A DNA stretch of 56,644 nucleotides from Selaginella moellendorffii (GCF_000143415.4 NW_003314352.1:119310-175953); one strand, 5' to 3'. Positions 24,015 through 36,654 are shown, counted from the first letter of the stretch. Made by a program: numbers and translations. The notes: a model not told the origin generated them from the letters alone.

Positions 24015-24840
24015 GTTCATAAATAATTTAACATAATAAAAATAATCATATTACCTTACTGTGCTGGGTTGAGTGATATGCTCTTATGTGATGATAGGAG
24101 AGTGGCAATACTTTGCTGTCCTGCTTGTACTGTAGGATGTGGTGATGAACTTGAGAGAAAGAATGAAGGTAAGATTTTTTTTCATTTCATTCATTAGAAC
24201 TCTTGATCTCTCTTGTCTAAACTTTGCATAGAAAACTCTACTCTAAACTTTATATGAAAACAAACACATGAGTTCATTGTAAGGAAATGAGTGCCTTTGT
24301 GTCTATGGCAAGACTAGCTGCTTAAGAAAGTTTATAACTGTAAACATTTTTATAATTTATAAATATCCAGAAGAGAGCTGTTTAAGAAAGTTTTTAAATT
24401 ATAAAATATATTTATACTTGATTAATATAAATGTATAACATACTTTAGATGGTATAATAATTAGTTCAAAAAGGTAACCAAATCCACACTGAAGGAATGC
24501 TTGCTAATCCATAGCAAACCAAATGTGTACCTACTCGGATCATTGCTTTGATCTCTACATATACAACAAGAATAATTACCCAATCTTATTAGATGACTCA
24601 GAGGCAGTATGAATAACTAATAAAACATAAATCTTTAGAAGATGGAACTTGGCTAGATACTTGAACGAAGAATGGGAGAAATCTTTTCCTATAGGAACAA
24701 TTAAGATATTGAGGCCCTAGAAGTACTTGAAAACACCTTACATACCTGTGTATAGAAAATGAGAAGACAAGCTAGAAAGGCTCTTAAATCAAAAAGTTAA
24801 GTACCCACAAAGAATAATATTGAAGAATATTATTCTAGGT
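24015..24840. repeat. AT-rich DNA with retroelement-related stretch
   Basis: No gene is seen. About 24,470-24,600 resembles 30,200-30,335 (shared AAAAGGTAACCA, GGATCATT-like and CATATACAACAAGA stretches). The latter lies next to a candidate primer-binding site, so this is probably internal sequence of the same retroelement family. Confidence 0.5.
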
Positions 24841-24879
24841 ATACTCCTGTTTTTATTTTTTTTTTGGAGAAAACACCGG

Positions 24880-26090
24880 AATATTTTACGAATCAAATTA
24901 CAATTTAAATCGATCCACTTTTCACGACCTAAGTACACAAAAAGCAGGACGTGAGCAATGCAAGGTTTCCCTCCATATCCTTGTCCTCTTATTGCACCTG
25001 TAAGAAAACAAAGAGTCTTTGTAAAACACTTTCAAGAGAAGAGTTACTTACCGGCTGAGACTGATTGAATGCTGACCAGCTGGTTCGCAGTAACCTTGGT
25101 ATAAAGATTATTACTGTCCTCAGCGAACAAAAACTTCTAGATGAGCTGCAGGATGTTGAGACTCTCGTCGAAGCTCTGGTATGGAGTGCTGAGCTTGTCG
25201 ACCACCATCCGAAACAGACAGTTCTCACTGCGGTTGAGCCTCTCCAAAACGATCCTCTTAACAGCGGGCGAGTACGCAATGGCCAGCTTGATCCAGGGCA
25301 CTGGAACTAGGAGGCGCTGAAACCAGTTCTTGGGAATCTTCCCCATGTACACAAAGACACAAGCACAAGCAATCCAGAAACGCTTACCTTCCAGGAGGTA
25401 CCCTTACAACATGGCAGGCGCTGACCAAGAAAGTCCCAGAATCCAAGTGATGTAGATGTAATCCATGGAGAGATCGTACTGCGGCGGCTCCATCACCGGA
25501 TATTGATTCGACACAAACACGCCCAGCTTGAGCAACAGCTCGAGCAAGCGAAACCAAAGTCACTCGTAGCACTTGATGTCCCGGCACAGAAACACCCCTC
25601 CTCGTTCCGGATGAAGTCCCGGAACTGGACTGGGTCCTCAAGGATGGCAGCCATCATCGGCATCACAGCAGCATCCACGCTATTGTAGGCATACGTCCCT
25701 CGCCCCATATCTTCCAAGTATGCTCATTTGCGCTGGTCATCAGCAAGCATGTAGTCGCGGACTGCGTCGATGATCTCGTCCGAAGGTTGATGCTCGCTTC
25801 TCTCTTTTTGGCACTGTCAACTGCACTTGAAGAGTTAGCCTCAGCAGCCAACACACACATACACACACACAGAGGGGGAGAGAAAGAGAGAGAGAGAGAG
25901 AGGGCCTTGTTGAGCAGGCGAGAGCGAGAGGGAGAGGTACGATCACGTGGATGAAGACGGCCTTGTCGAGCAGCCGCCTCCACTCTTCTGGATCTGGATG
26001 ATCCGCAAGCAGCTCTACGAGACACTCTCTGACGTCCTCAAGCTGCTAGGTAGTAGAAGCCGTTGAAGTAGAAGATGTTTTTTGACATAG
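24880..26090 (-). pseudogene. Broken multi-exon gene of unknown family
   Basis: Minus-strand frames form a series of good-looking exon pieces, interrupted by stops and frame changes. One is CLVELLADHPDPEEWRRLL followed by a GT donor near 25,935. Others are DEIIDAVRDYMLADD, RGTYAYNSVDAAVMPMM, YDLSMDYIYITWILGL and WIKLAIAYSPAVKRIVLERL. The composition suggests a helical protein. I do not recognise the family. In-frame stops after AVRDYMLADDQRK and GLSWSAPAM argue for a pseudogene, though mis-assigned introns could explain some breaks. A (CA)n/(GA)n tract lies inside an inferred intron at about 25,850-25,905. Confidence 0.5.
25850..25905. repeat. (CA)n and (GA)n microsatellites
   Basis: Adjacent ACACAC and GAGAGA runs lie within the intron-like part of the broken gene. 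Confidence 0.85.
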
Positions 26091-29000
26091 CTACTCGAAC
26101 TTTGTAAAGGTATTCATTTCTTTTCAAGAGTGCTTTGTGTAGATCGTCTCATTTTGCCACTGCAAAATTGTAAATCTCCATCTAAGCTGGCCCTGGAACG
26201 TTGTTCTATGGCACCGTTGCAATTTCATGGCATTGCAAAAACAAACAGTTAGAGAAACCATAAAGACAACTAAAGAGAACATAGACTTCAAAGGTTGAAG
26301 CCTCTCCATAAGAATCCTGCTGTGCTGTTGTGTGCCTGCACAGTGTAAGCTTCTGGATCTCATCTGGCAATAGGATCTGTATGCATCTCACCATCGTGTA
26401 AAACTCTTTTTAAATTTTGACTTCCATCTCATTGAACAACATATATCCTAATTAGAATTTTTGTATAATGATTATACCTCTCTTTATTAATGGGATGATT
26501 GATAATTTTTTATGATGGTTAGTTATTCTCTTTAATGGCTTTTGGTTTTTTACATTATCACATATTCTTTATGGTTTGCTCTGGATTGATCTCTTAAATT
26601 TAAAATATCAGTAGAATGTTAGTGATATGTTTAAGAAACTCAAGTTCCTTGATCTATTTAAATTGGCTCTTATGATAATTAGTATGAATGAGTGTTTGTT
26701 AGTTTTTTTGCATTCATTTTGTTTTGTTACTTATTGCTATAGTTAGTTTTGATAAATTAAATGTTATTTCTTTTGGGTGATACATTTGTAAGCATTTTGT
26801 TTGTCAGTTGATGATACTTTATATTCTTTGAGTTATCTTTCATAAGTTGTTTAGCCTGCTATCTATAATCTTTGGTAATTACACTTTATTATTGAGTTTT
26901 CTTGATGATATATTTGCTATTGAATTTTCTTAGATGGTTAATTCTATAACTTTTACCTATAGTAATCTTGGTGGTTCTTATACTCTAATTCTAGTTTATT
27001 GGATGATAAGTTACTTGGAATACTTTTGTGTTTTAATCTAAGATTTATTCATTGATAATTTGATCTCTAAAATATCATTGTCTCTAATTTTGATATTGTT
27101 CATCTTTTGATCTTTGGGTTTATGCCAATATAGGCAGACTAGCTTCTAGACTTTGTGTGTATAGTGAAATCTATAGTTATGAGGTAGCTATTGTAAACTA
27201 ATTATATCACCCGCCTCTCTTTTGATATTCTTTATTTTGTTAAAAGGGCATGACTATGTAAACAACTCTAGCTATCTATTTACAATAGTCTATGTAAACC
27301 TTAGTGATGAGTTTAGTTTCTTTGCTCATGAGGGTTAGAGCCTCTGACTTCTCTCTTTATACCACTTGTAAACAGGGGCATATCATCTTTTGTAACATGA
27401 ATGACATGTAGAGCAACAAGGGTGGTTAACTCCATTGGTCATCTCTTTGTTGGTGACAATTAGAAAGGTGTTTAAGTTACATTTGCATTAAACAAAGAGG
27501 TTACTCCTTAACTTATTTAAGTTGGTGTATTTCTCATAAAGTGTGAACATTGTAAACTTTTTTTGGAGTTGTTTCCTTGGTGATGGTTGAGACTAGAGTA
27601 TGTATCAATAAGGATGTTGATCTTCCCTAAGGGGGGGAAAGTGTCACTAATGTGATTGTAGGTATCAAATGGTGTTGTAGAGGATAGTATTATGGGCTTG
27701 TATAGTTTTTCCATATTAGCATATTGATTCCATCTTTATCGATATCATTTAATTACATTTAGTCTGTAGTGTTAAATTACATTGAGTCTTGGATGTGGTG
27801 ATTCACTCCTTGATGATATATTATCTGTAATTATATATTATCGAGGGATTGGTGAGGGATTGGTGAGGGATTGATCTACAAACAATCACTAGTCATAAAA
27901 CAACCAACAATCACTTTTCAACTTGTGTTTTACAAAACCAAAACACTAAACTTATGCCATCAAGTTATATTTGTCCAACATGAGGTAATATCCTAAGTAT
28001 TAGATATAAAAACATAGATAAGCACAAATTAAATAGCCACTCGAATCTACAATAAACTCACTAATATGTTTAGCCAATAACTCTAAGTGTGCCTTGAAGA
28101 GGCTAGTTATGCATGATTAACACTCAGTCAAAACTAAAGTAAAGACTATAAGATGGAATCATATAGTACACAACCTCCTCATAAACAAAACTATAGTATG
28201 GGTACTAACACGTCAACCTCAAACAACTAAGTTGGATATCAATATCTTCAGCTAATGCACAAGGTTACCAAGACTAAGTCAAGATCAATGAGAGTTCACT
28301 ACTCTTATAGAGTTTAACGAAATATAAGGTGCAACTTACCACTTAGCATAACGCTACAAAAGAAAGGTATAAAGGTCATCTTTCTAGAAAAGTGCAACAA
28401 CCACTTTTTTATGCCAACTCTAAACTCTTAATTTTTTTAGGCCCAAATGTCAATATCCCTTTTAGGCTGCATCATACAAATTACATACTAAAGTCTAAGC
28501 TAATTGAAGTCAACTCAAACCCTTTCATTAGTTTGTAATGGCTTTTGAAAATGGAATGGTTTTCAAATAAAGTGATTAACAAATCAACTATTGGAAAAGC
28601 CTAAAAAAATTTATGGAAAATTTCTATCCTATAGAAAAAATGAATACCAATTCTTATGACTCAACCAACTTCTTCCTATTTACAATTTTATATAGGTTTA
28701 CCTCAACACTAATTCTTATAACCAACCAGTATGTCTAAGCATCAAACATCATGCTTATATTTTTGAATCTAACACTAACATCCACAAAATGTAAAATGAA
28801 CAACTTAAACTCGATCATGAAAGCTATATTTTCAAATATTGACATTGCCCTAACATTTTTCTTCAATCACCTTCAAGATCTAGTATGAAGCAAAAGTACT
28901 AACAAGAAAAATTACATGAAAAATTATGGTCAAAGGAAAATTCTTCATCACTCGAAACAATAATATCACTTTCAGTGTTAGCAATGTTAATGCCTTAACT

Positions 29001-30360
29001 TCACATCTTCTCCATCTAACAATCTACTCCAAGTGCTAATAAATTTCCAACAAGTTATAGTGAATAAATGCCATAACCTTTTCCAACACCTAATATGTAA
29101 ATTTTCAAAGAACCAAGATACCAACTTAAGCTTAGCATAAAATGGATCACTTAAAAAATTTAGTTAAAGTGACTATCATGCTACTTCTTGTAAGTAGATT
29201 AGCTTCACTATCAATCACTTTGGGGTTAATCATTGTTTAACCAAGCAACTTCGTAAACACATTATTCATGATCACATAGATATAATATGGAAATCACAAT
29301 GACTGGATCATTAATCAAGTAGCACCATGAATTAGCTCATATTATTACTTTAAAAGTTTATATGTGTCAAATATTAACTCTATTCCACAAAAAGCAATAT
29401 AAATGCACACCCCACCAATAAAGATTTAAAACATTGAATACCGCCAACTTTGTTCACAACATAGACAAACTTATGGCACACTCTTTTTGACTAAACTTAA
29501 AACTAATTTTACACCAAATTACTTAAGACGCAATAGTAAGGTTTTTGGGAAAAGAATTAAGCATTGTAACCCAAGTTTTCAATAACAAACCTAGAAAAAA
29601 ATGGTTTAGTGCTTCACTACTATCTATCCTATAACTCACCATTTGTAAAATTATTATAATCAACATGCATCAAGATAGGAACTCTTGATTGCATGATATG
29701 AATACAAGCAATGAGTTAACATCTTATTGCAAATCATCTTTTTAAGAAAAAAAGATGATTTAAGTGTTTGATCCTTCATCTTTGATAACTCTCTTTTCGG
29801 TCTCAACTTAACTAAACCTCAAGTTTGCATTCGCATTGCCTTTAGTCAAATATAAGAAAAGTTTATGAAAGAGCACAGCAATGACTACTGAAACCAATAG
29901 ATTAATCCGTACAATCTTGATTGATTGACCTATAATCATGCCTAGGAAAGATCCACGAGTGCCATGCTAAACAACTACATACCAGCTTATTTGCCACTTA
30001 TAGCAAACCCAAGGGAGGTTTACTTTTATTCATGGTACATAGAACCACTCATGGTAACCATTGATAAACTAAGATTAATTCTGCCAACTCAAAATGTAAC
30101 CTTAAGTTACTAATATGCTTCACATATAAGCCCAAGCACAAACTCATGCAAATGAAACATTTCAATCCATTTTATAAGCCCAAATGCAAGCTTATATAAT
30201 ATGGTACAAAAAGGTAACCAGATTTTATACCCAAGGAAAAAATGCAAAGTCTTAGCACCCAAATGTATACCCAGTTAGATCATTATCTTCATCTTTGCAT
30301 ATACAACAAGACTAGTTGCCTAATCTCATTAGATAGTACTTGTTAAGACTCATCCTTTGA
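26091..30360. repeat. AT-rich repeat DNA, retroelement remains
   Basis: No intact frame is seen. At 27,628-27,640 a purine run (AAGGGGGGGAAAG) is followed by TGTCAC, which looks like a polypurine tract and the start of a 3' LTR on the plus strand. A short tandem GAGGGATTGGT unit occurs three times at 27,843-27,875. From about 27,880 the strand composition shifts from T-rich to A/C-rich. No pol gene is readable. Confidence 0.5.
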
Positions 30361-30369
30361 TACCAAATG

Positions 30370-30529
30370 TAGTGCATGTGATTTTCACCCTTTATTCTAT
30401 GGTGATTTACCATAAAAACCTTAACCATGCCTAACCTACCCCCCCCCCCCCCCCTTGGATAAGCTCCTGTCCCCCCCCCCCCCCCCCCCCCGGCGTCCCC
30501 CCCCCCCCCCCCCCCCGCCTCGGCTAGCC

Positions 30530-30561
<32 letters not shown>

Positions 30562-31589
30562 AGCCCCCCTCCCCCCCCCTCCCCCCCCCCCCCCCCCGCC
30601 CCCCCCCCCCCCCCCCCCCCCCCCTCCCTTCCCCCCCGCCCCCCCCGCCCCCCCCCCCGCCCTCCCCCCCCCCCCCCCCCCCCCCCCCCCCGCCTCCCCC
30701 CCCCGCCCCCCTCCCCCCCCCCCCCCCCCCCCCCCCCCCTCCCCCCCCCCCGCCCCCCGGCCCGGCCCTCCGCCCCCCCCCCCCCCCCCCACCCACGCCC
30801 CCACCCCCCCCCCCCCCCCCCCCCCCACAACCCCCCCCCCCCCTCCTCCCCCACCCCCCCCCCCCCCTCCCAACCCCCCCCCCCCCCCCCCCGCCTAATC
30901 CCCCCCCCCTTCCCCACCCCCCCCTCCCCCCCCCCCCCCCCCCACCCCCCCCCCCCCCCCCCCCCCCCCCCACCCGTTTAAAAACACGGTAAGCTATTAT
31001 ATAGCAAATATGACAAGCATACAAGCAAGAGCTAGACTATGACTCAGATTGATTAACCTACCCACTCTCCCTACTATATATTTAACCGCCCCCCCCAACC
31101 CCCCTAATGAACACACACTTTGGCTTTTCACCCTTAGCCATCCTTAGTACCACTAGGAGTGAGTTTCTGGGACTAATTTGAAATTTATTAAATATAAAAT
31201 GGTGCTAGATTGCAAATTTGGACATGAGACTAACACTATTGTGTTCAGGATAATCTTTACATTCTATAGATATACCAAATTAACAAATTTAGACACTTTC
31301 CACCAACATATAGGGTATGCAATAATCTATCATCTGGTAATATTAAGGGACCAAACTCAATATTGCAAGGGGTTTGTAATATAGCAAGTGCAAGCTAATA
31401 TATAAATTTTTCATACCAAACCAAGTATACTCAGCAAAAAACATATAAGGGTTCCTACTTTATATTTATCAAGTATAAGTATATACATGATAATCAGTTT
31501 TTCAACTAGCTTAGGTGGAGATTGATAAAGGGTTTAGCAATAACAACATCTTGCCATCGTGGCAATAAAGAAAGAATATCTGAAAGGAC
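30370..31589 (-). mobile_element. LTR-like arm, minus orientation, interrupted by poly-C
   Basis: This is an imperfect inverted copy of 31,650-32,702. On the minus strand it runs from GTCCTTTCAGATATTC at 31,589 to about 30,370, where TTTGGTATCAAAGG follows directly. That resembles a primer-binding site for initiator tRNA-Met, so the arm reads like a 5' LTR whose element body would lie toward lower coordinates. The C-run at 30,440-30,972 takes the place of about 350 bases present in the other arm. Confidence 0.6.
30440..30972. other. Poly-C tract of about 530 bases
   Basis: The plus strand is almost pure C with scattered single G, T and A. It opens long Gly or Pro frames on all strands, which are meaningless. 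It sits inside one arm of a large inverted repeat. The other arm has ordinary sequence at the same position. A sequencing or base-calling artefact at a strong secondary structure is the simplest reading. Confidence 0.85.
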
Positions 31590-31649
31590 TAGTTAACAAG
31601 TAACTTACGATACCCGCGGTCATTCACAATAGAAACTTACTTGTCAGCA

Positions 31650-32702
31650 TGTCCTTTCAGATATTCTTTCTTTACTGCCACGATGGTAAAAGGTCGGTAT
31701 TGTTGGATGCTTTTATTAGTTTTCACCCAAGCTAGTTGATAAATTGGTCTTTGCATGTGTACTTGGCCAGATGAGCATAAGGACAAAATTTCTATATATT
31801 ATTAATTAAATATACTTGACCTAGTTAGAAAAACTCATATGTTATATTGCACTTGCTAATGTTGGGAACCCCCATAATATTGAGCTTGGTCCTTTAATAT
31901 TCACTAGATAATAACTTACCATGTCTGTCAAACACCCATGCTATCATATCTCACATGTTGGTTTTGTTTGGTTTTATTGGGTATTTATGAAAAGTGTCTA
32001 GATTTACTAATTGGGCATATATGCAAAATATAAAGATTATTTTGAACACAACAGTGTTATTTTTACTTCTAAATTTGCAATCTTACACCATTCTATATTT
32101 AATAAATTTTCATGATTGTCCCAAAGATTAACTCTTGGGACTGAGGTAAAAGCCTAAAGCGTGTTCTTGAAACAGGAAGGGACTATAGGGGGTTTTAAAT
32201 ATATAGTAGAGATTGGGCATTGCCAACTAATATTAGGCATAATTTAGTTCTTACTTGTGTGCTTGTCTTTGTTTTGTGTTTAGCTTGAGTCTAAATCCAA
32301 GTTCCATGCCATGTTAGCTAATGAAATTCCCATATCTTTGCGTTAAACCACTAGTATACTAAAATAGCACCAAACTCTGTTTGGCTCCATTTTGCATATT
32401 AGTCCTAACATTAGGATGCTAGAGGCTTTAGGACTATTCTAAGTCACTTCGTATGTTTGTCCTTTAACTCCTTGAGCTGTACACTTGGAAGTCATTTTGT
32501 GTTCTACTTCCTTCATTCCTTGGCTCTATATTTGGAAGTTTGGTTCTATCCTTTTGTTCAATGGCTTAATGCTTTAAAACTTGGGTTCTGTTCCACTGCC
32601 CTTGGCATGTGGTATATGGCCAAAAAGAGGGTTAAAGTTTTGTTCCATAGTTATCCTATGGTAAACCATCCTAGGGTAAAGGGTGAAAACCATGTGCACT
32701 AT
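31650..32702 (+). mobile_element. LTR-like arm, plus orientation
   Basis: It starts TGTCCTTTCAG and ends near GTGCACTA. It matches the reverse complement of 30,370-31,589 outside the poly-C. The inner 36 bases (31,651-31,686 against 31,554-31,589) pair with one mismatch across a 61-base spacer. No primer-binding site follows its end, so it may be a solo or 3' LTR. Confidence 0.6.
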
Positions 32703-33977
32703 AAGAAACAAACAATAACAAAGAAAATATAATTGCTAAAAGGCATCATCACAATTAACATGCCCAAATGCATACTTAAAAAGAGGTATAGAAACTTATT
32801 AGATTTGATATAACATTTAGCAAGTTGATTTTCTAGAAATTGTGCATATGAAGTGACTAGTCCCCTGGAAACACATAGGAAATTCGTGCAAACACTGAGC
32901 ATCATTGTAAGAATAGCATTTGCATAACATCACCAATGTACACTTATATATCAAAATTTAAATTTTACATTGCTAATCAAATTGAAAGTATGTATATGAT
33001 GTATGACAGCATTTTATTTATTTAGGCTTGGCAGAAAAGTGAAATATAAATATAAGTGAACCAAAAATAAAACAATGAGAGAGATAATTTATATTTTCAA
33101 GATATAAATCTTTTAAGGGATTGTTCAATGTGCCCTAATGCCATCTAGGATTAGCTTGAGCAAAAAGCCCAAGCATTGTCACTCTTGAAACCTTGATGTA
33201 TAACTACACAAAATTATTAGTATTGGATTGCATTCTTAAGTAGCAATCACTATAAAGTGTTCAAATTAATTATATGTATCATCCCTAAGATTTTCAAGGA
33301 AGAACTCCAGCCTCTAGTCAGATGCGATAATTTGCAATAAGAGTAGAGAGAGCTATATCACACATTATGAACATTACTATCAACTAAGTTTGATTATTCA
33401 ATTGTAACTGCATAGTATAAGCAATTGCACCAATTGCTCCTCTAAAGTCAAAGGAAAAAGCTATTACTCTACTATGAAGATGAACTAAAAGGAATAAAAA
33501 CAAAAGAAAAAAAATTGAAAAACTATATATATAAAAAAAGAGAAATCTAAACAACATAAAAGTTAAATCTAAACCAAAAGCGTGAAATTCTCCTCATGGA
33601 CAATCAAAGATGCCCTTCACATCCACTAATGTAAATGAAATATGGAAATGGAATGTAAAATGTGTATATTTGATTAGCCTAAGAAATTTTAACATATATA
33701 TAAAAGTGAGTGATCCAGATAAAAACGCTAATATGTATCAAAATCTCATTACACTAATAATAATATATTGGACATTATATAAAGAAAGTGTGTGTATGAT
33801 GTTAAGATTAGTCATGTTAGCATCATTAGAACCACCAAGATAATTAATATTAAACACTAAATTAGTTTAGAAAATCATAGCTGTTAAATTAAGAAATATC
33901 CTATAATATACCGAAATATTTTAAGTATATTCCCTACATATATAATTAAGATTCAAATTTCTTAAGAGCCATCCTTC
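32703..33977. other. AT-rich intergenic DNA
   Basis: No gene, RNA or clear repeat is seen. Short frames only. Confidence 0.5.
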
Positions 33978-35204
33978 TCACAAAACTTTAACACGCAGGG
34001 CATGCAGTTCCTTGTCTCGAGCCTCTGCAAGAGCTTGCAAAGTCTCTTTTGTCCAAGAACACACCCTGTCTCCAAACAAGACTCTCATCAACCCCGACAC
34101 GAGAACGTAATCCATGGGCACAAATGTGGTCCCCAAGGTAGCGATCGGGAACTTGGTCCAGGTCAGGGACAAAGCATTGTACACGATGGTGCCAACCAGA
34201 AGCGACTTGCTGTCGGGAATGCTTCCAGCCATCCGCAGCTTCTTCATCTTCTGCTCAGTATAAGCGAGCCTGTCATTCTGCTCAGCCAGCCATTCTTGCT
34301 TCTGGGCCTCACTTGGAGCTTGGTATACACTTCCCGGGTTCTCTTGGCACCACTTCTCCTTGATGCCCTCGAGATACATGTCAAAGCTTTCAGGGTCGAT
34401 GGCACCCTTCTCGACTTGGACGGAGGCTTTGGGATGCAGCACCGCGCAAGCCCAATCACCATCTGCGAGGATAAGCATATGCACAGGCTTGTACCTGTGA
34501 ATGTTGAGGTTGGCGATAGCTGCGCGAGAAGCATACTCCGCTAGCTGGTAAAATGCCGACTGTTCCGCCGTCTCTGGATCCCACACGAAGTTCTTTTGCT
34601 TGGAATCCGTGATAAGCAGCGTGAACGTCTTGCCGATATCCCGGTACCCGCCAGTCTCAGGAAACCCATGGCCATAGCCACGAAAGTCGACCGCCTGCCA
34701 GGGCCCCAAATCGTCACCATCCTCATGAACAAAGTCAATGTAATGTCGACTATTCCCGTCAGAGCTATCAGCTGTGATCCGAGACGATCCAGAAGCATTT
34801 TGTAGAGCCGAGGCATCTAGAGCTGCCAAGCCGCTCATAGCTTCGTCACTCGGGACATGATCCCCCTCGCGCTGCTTGAGAAGCTCTGCATCTCCCGCCA
34901 GTGGGGCAAGGTGAGTGAAGAGGGGGAAGAAGGACGCAGCTAACTTCCTCTCACTGGATCGGTAGCATCTAGCCGCCTTCTGCATAGCGGGAAGGAGATG
35001 CTCCAGAAGAAAGTAGTCGAGAAGCTGCTTGTCTACCCCGTTGACGCGCGTCACCTTACCGCTCGCGTCTTCCTCGCACGGCGCCTCTGTCTCGAACTTG
35101 TCCACAGTACCAGCACACACATTCACAACGGGGTTCGAGATTTCGAAATCGGTCCGTGTCATGGAGCTCGCAGTTACCTCAAAGGACGATTTCCGCTTTG
35201 CCAT
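33978..35204 (-). CDS. Intronless orphan protein, 408 residues
   Basis: One open frame from ATG 35,204 (MAKRKSSFEV); the longer upstream extension starts at TTG. GC-rich coding sequence contrasts sharply with the AT-rich surroundings. The middle part has an ordered region: HYIDFVHEDGDDLGPW, FTLLITDSKQKNFVWDP, SAFYQLAEYASRAAIANLNI and HMLILADGDWACAVLH. This is followed by a Gln/Lys/Glu-rich helix and VYNALSLTWTKFP. The order strand (D-S-K), helix (QLAEYA), strand (LILADGDWA) recalls restriction-endonuclease-like folds seen in some transposon-linked and Crinkler-type proteins, but the catalytic residues cannot be confirmed. Family unknown. The isolated, intronless setting suggests insertion by retroposition or transfer; this is inference. 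Confidence 0.75.
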   Translation of the reverse strand: MAKRKSSFEVTASSMTRTDFEISNPVVNVCAGTVDKFETEAPCEEDASGKVTRVNGVDKQLLDYFLLEHLLPAMQKAARCYRSSERKLAASFFPLFTHLAPLAGDAELLKQREGDHVPSDEAMSGLAALDASALQNASGSSRITADSSDGNSRHYIDFVHEDGDDLGPWQAVDFRGYGHGFPETGGYRDIGKTFTLLITDSKQKNFVWDPETAEQSAFYQLAEYASRAAIANLNIHRYKPVHMLILADGDWACAVLHPKASVQVEKGAIDPESFDMYLEGIKEKWCQENPGSVYQAPSEAQKQEWLAEQNDRLAYTEQKMKKLRMAGSIPDSKSLLVGTIVYNALSLTWTKFPIATLGTTFVPMDYVLVSGLMRVLFGDRVCSWTKETLQALAEARDKELHALRVKVL

Positions 35205-36620
35205 CGCTCGTCCCAAACCTAGAAATATCTGCACTGCCACAAGTGGGCCTTCCACATGCGCACTTTTTTCCTTCAAAGTTTTTTTTCTTGTCTCAGTTAA
35301 ATTTGTTTTATGGTATTTTAATTTTCTTTTTATTAAATTTACTATTTTAATCTGGTATAATTATATAATTAGTTAATATTTATTAATAGGATATTCTTTT
35401 AATGGCACTACTTATGTCTTTAAATTATTATACATAAAAACAAATATCGGTGATTGTTTTAACTCCAATTGTATAAACTTAACTTTATAAATAGTAAATC
35501 CTCACTTTAAATAATTGTCCAATGCCATAACATCTCCAATTGGTAGATGGGACTAGATAATCATATATATATCTACCAGTCACAACTTAAATGCAAAATG
35601 CCTTTAAATTAAAGAAAAAGGTAAGCATTATCACTATCATTGCGATCCTTTTGTTCTTCTCATGCTTGCAAATGCCAAATTTGCACTGGTAGGAGATCAG
35701 ATAGGTCCCACAGGGGACACACAACAGGCAGAATTTTCTGGGCTCAACAATACATTCCTGGAAGGGAAGAAATTCTTAATAGTGTTAGGCAAGGCACCCA
35801 AAATAAAACGTTTACGTACGCGAAGTATCTTCCATCCTATATATAGTGGCATGCTTCTTCCAAGTTTTGAAAAGTCTGTTGTGATCTCCATTCGCTCGAT
35901 CTGAAATATGTCTCTAAACATCTTAAGCAGCTCCTCTCTAGTCATGATAAACTGGAACTCGTGCTGCTTGGAGTAGATCTGGCCAGTGCTTGGAGCTTGG
36001 ATAGCACCAAGAAGCCAGTCTGCGAGACAAAACACTCCTCGAGGTAGAAATGCAAAATGTGAGGTGAATTAGCTCTACTTATGACAGTTGTCATCCATGA
36101 CTCAATCAAACACGTTGGAAAGAGTTCACCTTGTTAGAAGAATCATGCTACAGCCACAATGATTTTCAATCAATTAAGCCTGTCCCAAGGGGATGGTACA
36201 ACCTAAGTGACGTTCAAGGTTTTTACTGTTTCCAGATGCGACTTAAACTTTCTCTCTAACTAATTTAATATTAGTTTCTATCTTTTCAGACTACTGTCAT
36301 AAGTAGCCTTCTACGACATCGATCCATTCAAAACAAAAGAATGTGTAAGATAAAAGGAATGATACAAGAGAAACGACGAGGACGATGACGGTTTCTGAGA
36401 AATGCGGAGAACATAGAAATTAGAAACAAAACGAGAGGAAGGTAAACATACTTCACATCAAATGTTACAGACACCAGCTACATTTCTTGTTCACGCCAAC
36501 TCCTTTGTACAAGAGCAATGGAGGTCAAGTACCTGGAGAGGGTTATTCACAAGCACAGTGGATCACTCAAAGGAGCAAGATATGATAAAGAAGCATGGCA
36601 GCAATGAGAAGCATGATTTT
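35205..36620. other. Intergenic region, possible exon remnants
   Basis: Mostly AT-rich. On the minus strand, 36,035-35,830 reads LADWLLGAIQAPSTGQIY and TREELLKMFRDIFQIE, protein-like but of no family I recognise. No start, stop or splice framework can be built. Confidence 0.35.
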
Positions 36621-36654
36621 TTGTTTCGACTTGACAGGAGGACTGGTCGCCTAG

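Noticed and set aside
30312-31024. Long glycine-rich and proline-rich frames on both strands
   Set aside because: They are the direct consequence of the poly-C tract, which opens all frames without stops. There is no codon structure and no conserved residue pattern.
35205-35276. Extended N-terminus of the 408-residue orphan
   Set aside because: It begins at TTG. The ATG at 35,204 (MAKRKSS) is a proper start.
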